Source of the DNA: JBMNTQ01 sp050945815
Lineage (GTDB): Bacteria > Bacillota > Clostridia > Christensenellales > JBMNTQ01
Direction: 5' to 3'
NCBI GenBank assembly: GCA_050945815.1
Contig: JBMNTQ010000071.1
Span: 1-9,497 of the forward strand
DNA length: 9,497 nt
The position numbers and the translations under genes are program-made. Below the pieces are notes generated by a model. It saw nothing but the letters and a program-made list of their open reading frames with translations, was not told where the DNA came from and searched no databases. Each line of letters begins with the position of its first letter. The first letter of the stretch is position 1. This document shows positions 7,259 to 9,497 of the stretch, piece by piece.

Positions 7259-7506
7259 GCTTCGCGGTACCACCTAATTTCACAAAATTCATGTGCACTC
7301 ATTCCAATGCGGGATCCAATTATCCGACATCGGTTTCCTTTTAACGGCGGAAACTCCCGGCACAACCTACTGACGGTCCAGCGTTTTCAGCGTGCAGCTC
7401 AAGGATGAGTTTTTCCGATCCTTCATGAAAGCCTTCCAGCAATAGCCTTCTCTCTGGGTTTCAGTCAACGGAAAATTGTTCCTGTCACAGCCTTTTTATA
7501 TGAATT
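7224..7506 (-). ncRNA. T-box riboswitch, leucine-specific
   Basis: The leader binds tRNA-Leu and lets RNA polymerase continue into leuA only when that tRNA is uncharged. The conserved T-box sequence AGGTGGTACCGCG is present (7275-7263). Its bulge UGGU (7272-7269) would pair with a tRNA ending ACCA, which fits discriminator base A as in tRNA-Leu. In stem I, AGAGAG and the terminal-loop sequence TTGCTGGAAGGC are recognisable. The specifier is read as CTC (7409-7407) within AACTCATCCTTGAGC, a leucine codon followed by purine A. The antiterminator/terminator switch lies at 7277-7224. The 5' end is placed from the sigma-A promoter just upstream. The specifier assignment comes from reading the motif, not from a computed fold. 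Confidence 0.93.
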
Positions 7507-7512
7507 TAATCT

Positions 7513-7541
7513 ATCATACCATCAAGCTATCCCAGTGTCAA
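7513..7541 (-). promoter_or_regulatory. Sigma-A promoter of the leuA T-box transcript
   Basis: TTGACA (7541-7536), a 17-base spacer, and TATGAT (7518-7513) form a near-perfect vegetative promoter. The first transcribed base should be near 7506. It begins only 18 bp after the spoIVA stop codon. Regulation thus rests mainly on the T-box rather than on a weak promoter. Confidence 0.92.
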
Positions 7542-7558
7542 TATCTTTCCTGTAGAAC

Positions 7559-9037
7559 TTACAGCAAAATACAAATCAGGCCGCCGCTTCCCTCATTGAT
7601 GATTTTCTGCAACGTATCCTGTAGTTTTTCCTGCACATCGTCCGGCATCCGGCTCAGTTTATTTGAAAGGCCCTCCCGTACCAGCTCATTCACAGATTTA
7701 CCAAATATATTGGTGTTCCAAATTTTCTCCGGGGCATTCTCAAACTCACTCAGCAAATACTGAACCAGCTCCTCGCTCTCCTTCTCCGTGCCCACCAACG
7801 GCGCAACCTCAGTCTGAACATCCACCCGTATCATATGCAGCGAAGGCGCCGAAGCTTTCAGCCGCACCCCAAACCGGTTGCCCTGCCGCACGATTTCCGG
7901 CTCCGCCAGCTCCAACTCGGCCATATTGGGCGGCACCACGCCATAGCCGGTCTGTCGCACACTCTCAATCGCGTTGGCCACCCGGGAATACTCATCCCGC
8001 TCCCTCACTAAATCCTTGACTGTCTTGAACAGATGTCCCTCGTCTTGAATCTCGCAGCCGCATTCTTCCTGTAAAATCTTGTAAAACATATCCTTCTTTA
8101 GAGAAATAGAAAACTCCATAACGCCTTCCCCAAGACGTATGGCGTTCATCTTAGGCGAGGATATATTCTCCGATTCTACGAATTGCTGCTGGATGTTCGT
8201 ATAATCCCGCATATGCTCCAGGTCGCCCATCGATTCGGTAATCCCTGCCATAATTTCCTGTACCAGCCAATGGTCCTCACTCAAGGCACTAATCCACTGC
8301 GGCATCTGGAAGTTTACCATCCGGATAGGGAATTCAAGCAATACGGTTTCCAGCAAATTCTGAATATCCGCACCGTTTATTTGTGTGATATCCAACAATA
8401 AAACCGGCACATTATATTTAATTTCCATAGCCTCGCGCAGCTTTATCGTATTCTCCTCGGTAGGCGTCGCAGAGTTCAAAACCACCACAAAAGGCTTGTT
8501 GAGTTCCTTCAGCTCAGCAATCACCCGCTCCTCAGGCTCAATATAGCCAGATCGGGGAATCTCCGCCACCGTCCCGTCACAGGTCATCACCACACCGATG
8601 GTGGAATGCTCCGCAATCACTTTTTGTGTGCCAATCTCGGCCGCTTCCTCAAAGGGAATATCATAGTCAAACCAGGGAGTCCGCACCATCCGAGGCTGCC
8701 CTTCCTCCATGTGCCCGGTTGCCCCCTTAACCATATACCCCACACAATCCACCATGCGCACAGAGAGCTGCGTCTCGTCGCCAATGGTGATGTCTACCGC
8801 CTCATTGGGTACAAAGCTGGGCTGGGTAGTCATGATGCTGCGCCCCGCACCGCTCTGCGGCAGCTCGTCGATAATCCGCCGCCGGTTGTTGTCATCCGCA
8901 ATATTGGGCAGCACCAGCGTATCCATAAACTTCTTAATGAATGTGGATTTGCCGGTACGCACCGGTCCTACCACACCGATATAGATATCCCCCTGCGTCC
9001 TTTCGGCAATATCGCGGTACAGGTCATATCTCTCCAT
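7559..9037 (-). CDS. spoIVA: Stage IV sporulation protein A (spore coat basement ATPase)
   Basis: SpoIVA is made in the mother cell, hydrolyses ATP and polymerises on the forespore surface to form the base on which the coat is built; it is also needed for cortex formation. From the ATG at 9037 the protein has 492 residues, the same as the Bacillus subtilis protein. Walker A is GPVRTGKST (24-32) with K30. The 'sensor' threonines are T70 and T71 (in IMTTQPSF), and the Walker B aspartate is D97 (in MVDCVGY), all at the positions described for B. subtilis. A GTPase-like fold occupies about the first 240 residues, followed by the middle and C-terminal domains; the chain ends in the hydrophobic GGLICILL. 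The ATG is preferred because GGAGGAGGG lies 7 bases before it; a GTG at 9055 would overlap that site. The gene has its own sigma-E-like promoter, and no terminator is seen between it and the leu promoter. Confidence 0.97.
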   Translation of the reverse strand: MERYDLYRDIAERTQGDIYIGVVGPVRTGKSTFIKKFMDTLVLPNIADDNNRRRIIDELPQSGAGRSIMTTQPSFVPNEAVDITIGDETQLSVRMVDCVGYMVKGATGHMEEGQPRMVRTPWFDYDIPFEEAAEIGTQKVIAEHSTIGVVMTCDGTVAEIPRSGYIEPEERVIAELKELNKPFVVVLNSATPTEENTIKLREAMEIKYNVPVLLLDITQINGADIQNLLETVLLEFPIRMVNFQMPQWISALSEDHWLVQEIMAGITESMGDLEHMRDYTNIQQQFVESENISSPKMNAIRLGEGVMEFSISLKKDMFYKILQEECGCEIQDEGHLFKTVKDLVRERDEYSRVANAIESVRQTGYGVVPPNMAELELAEPEIVRQGNRFGVRLKASAPSLHMIRVDVQTEVAPLVGTEKESEELVQYLLSEFENAPEKIWNTNIFGKSVNELVREGLSNKLSRMPDDVQEKLQDTLQKIINEGSGGLICILL

Positions 9038-9044
9038 CCTGTTT

Positions 9045-9053
9045 CCCTCCTCC
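9045..9053 (-). promoter_or_regulatory. spoIVA ribosome binding site
   Basis: GGAGGAGGG ends 7 bases before the ATG at 9037, which makes that codon, not the GTG at 9055, the likely start. Confidence 0.85.
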
Positions 9054-9092
9054 ACATTCTAAAACATGACATTTCGATAGATGAACACTAGA

Positions 9093-9121
9093 TATATATG
9101 TAGGCCTATTTCCCAACATTC
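9093..9121 (-). promoter_or_regulatory. Sigma-E-like promoter of spoIVA
   Basis: GAATGTT (9121-9115), a 14-base spacer and CATATATA (9100-9093) resemble the B. subtilis sigma-E consensus (about KMATATT, 14-15 bases, CATACANT), with one mismatch in the -35 and two in the -10. The position gives a leader of about 50 bases before the spoIVA ATG. spoIVA is a known sigma-E gene, which makes the match credible. It was found by eye. Confidence 0.7.
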
Positions 9122-9328
9122 CAAAATAAGCGTCAATTCTTTTCAACAAATAAAAACTACAGAAAATAGCTGGGTTTTCCTGCGGCAAAACCACCAGCGC
9201 AAAGGCAACAAAGACGTACTCCTTCTATCCTATTCCGTCCCCCGCAAAAATATGGCCCAATGGATGAAAAAAAGGCAATGCCTCCCTTTCTCGCTGCACC
9301 GTTTGCAAACAAAAGCCTTATCGCCCAT
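9122..9328. other. Non-coding stretch upstream of spoIVA
   Basis: I see no convincing gene here. On the minus strand a small stem AGGC-ATT-GCCT followed by seven T (9283-9267) could be a weak extra terminator behind the sugar kinase gene. A perfect 10-bp palindrome, GTTTGCAAAC, lies at 9301-9310. Reading frames of about 20-32 codons exist on the minus strand, but none combines a good start with a good ribosome binding site. Confidence 0.4.
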
Positions 9329-9361
9329 AAAAAACAGCGCCCCCCTAAAAAGGGGAGCGCC
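9329..9361 (-). terminator. Intrinsic terminator of the sugar kinase gene
   Basis: On the minus strand GCGCTCCCC (9360-9352) pairs with GGGGGGCGC (9345-9337) around a TTTTTA loop, nine pairs with one G-U, followed by TGTTTTTT. It lies about 55 bp after the stop codon at 9416 and separates that gene from spoIVA. Confidence 0.88.
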
Positions 9362-9415
9362 TTGCTCCAGGTCCTTTCATCCCGTCTTTCTGTAAGATAG
9401 AATCCTGCCGCTTCG

Positions 9416-9497
9416 TCAATCCTCCCGCGCTGTCTCAGCGAAAAGCTCCTTCAGTGCAGGGTAGAGAGCCGTATACGTACCATAGCCTTCCCGATAG
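9416..9497 (-). CDS. C-terminal end of a sugar kinase, FGGY family, xylulokinase-like (partial)
   Basis: Only the last 26 codons are inside the window; the gene continues beyond the right edge. The reading frame ends with ...YREGYGTYTALYPALKEL followed by FAETARED and a TGA stop at 9418-9416. The pattern 'Y..GY..Y..LYPALK.LF' is typical of the C-terminal end of xylulokinase-like FGGY kinases, which phosphorylate sugars such as xylulose. The fragment is too short to decide the substrate. A strong terminator follows, so it ends its own transcription unit. Confidence 0.62.
   Translation of the reverse strand, partial: YREGYGTYTALYPALKELFAETARED

Noticed and set aside
7476..7763. Plus-strand open frame of 95 codons across the leu promoter
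   Set aside because: It overlaps the sigma-A promoter and the 3' end of spoIVA in antisense and shows no family features.
9230..9328. Minus-strand 32-codon frame with FVCKRCSEKGRHC as a real small gene
   Set aside because: The ATG lies right after the T-run of the kinase terminator with no Shine-Dalgarno sequence; kept only as a low-interest observation.
9081..9395. Plus-strand open frame of 104 codons upstream of spoIVA
   Set aside because: It runs through the sigma-E promoter and the kinase terminator, has no ribosome binding site, and its composition does not look like a protein.

Overview
The window looks like a chromosomal segment from an endospore-forming member of the Firmicutes, most likely class Clostridia. 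The reasons are an intact spoIVA (a gene found only in endospore formers), a T-box leader upstream of leuA, strong Shine-Dalgarno sequences (GGAGG type), a TTG start, and a roughly balanced base composition. The genus cannot be told from the sequence alone. There are no mobile elements, CRISPR arrays, tRNA or rRNA genes.

Layout. Positions 1-176 are a conspicuously AT-rich leader with inverted repeats. It leads into a plus-strand gene (177-1805) for a membrane protein with an N-terminal zinc ribbon, one transmembrane helix and a large all-beta extracytoplasmic part. A bidirectional terminator (1832-1859) separates it from everything else, which is on the minus strand. Read in the direction of minus-strand transcription (right to left), these are: the C-terminal end of an FGGY-type sugar kinase (from the right edge to 9416) with its terminator (9329-9361); a sigma-E-like promoter and spoIVA (9037-7559); a sigma-A promoter, a leucine T-box riboswitch and leuA (7178-5670); leuB (5567-4488) followed by tandem terminators; and a two-gene ABC exporter, ATPase (4284-3538) and permease (3547-1880), whose coding regions overlap by 10 bp.

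How the parts work together. leuA and leuB encode the first and third enzyme steps of leucine synthesis from 2-ketoisovalerate. They appear to be one transcription unit, governed by uncharged tRNA-Leu through the T-box (specifier CUC, discriminator-contacting UGGU). The isomerase genes leuC and leuD, often located between or beside these two, are absent here. Only a 97-base gap with two tiny reading frames lies between leuA and leuB. SpoIVA is the ATPase that polymerises into the basement layer of the spore coat in the mother cell, and its promoter matches the mother-cell sigma factor. The ABC pair is a two-component exporter of unknown substrate. The zinc-ribbon membrane protein has no assigned function.

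Most of the window is well-understood core-genome content. The least explained parts are the zinc-ribbon membrane protein and its leader, the short leuA-leuB gap, and the non-coding stretch upstream of spoIVA. I see no convincing evidence for a wholly new biological system.
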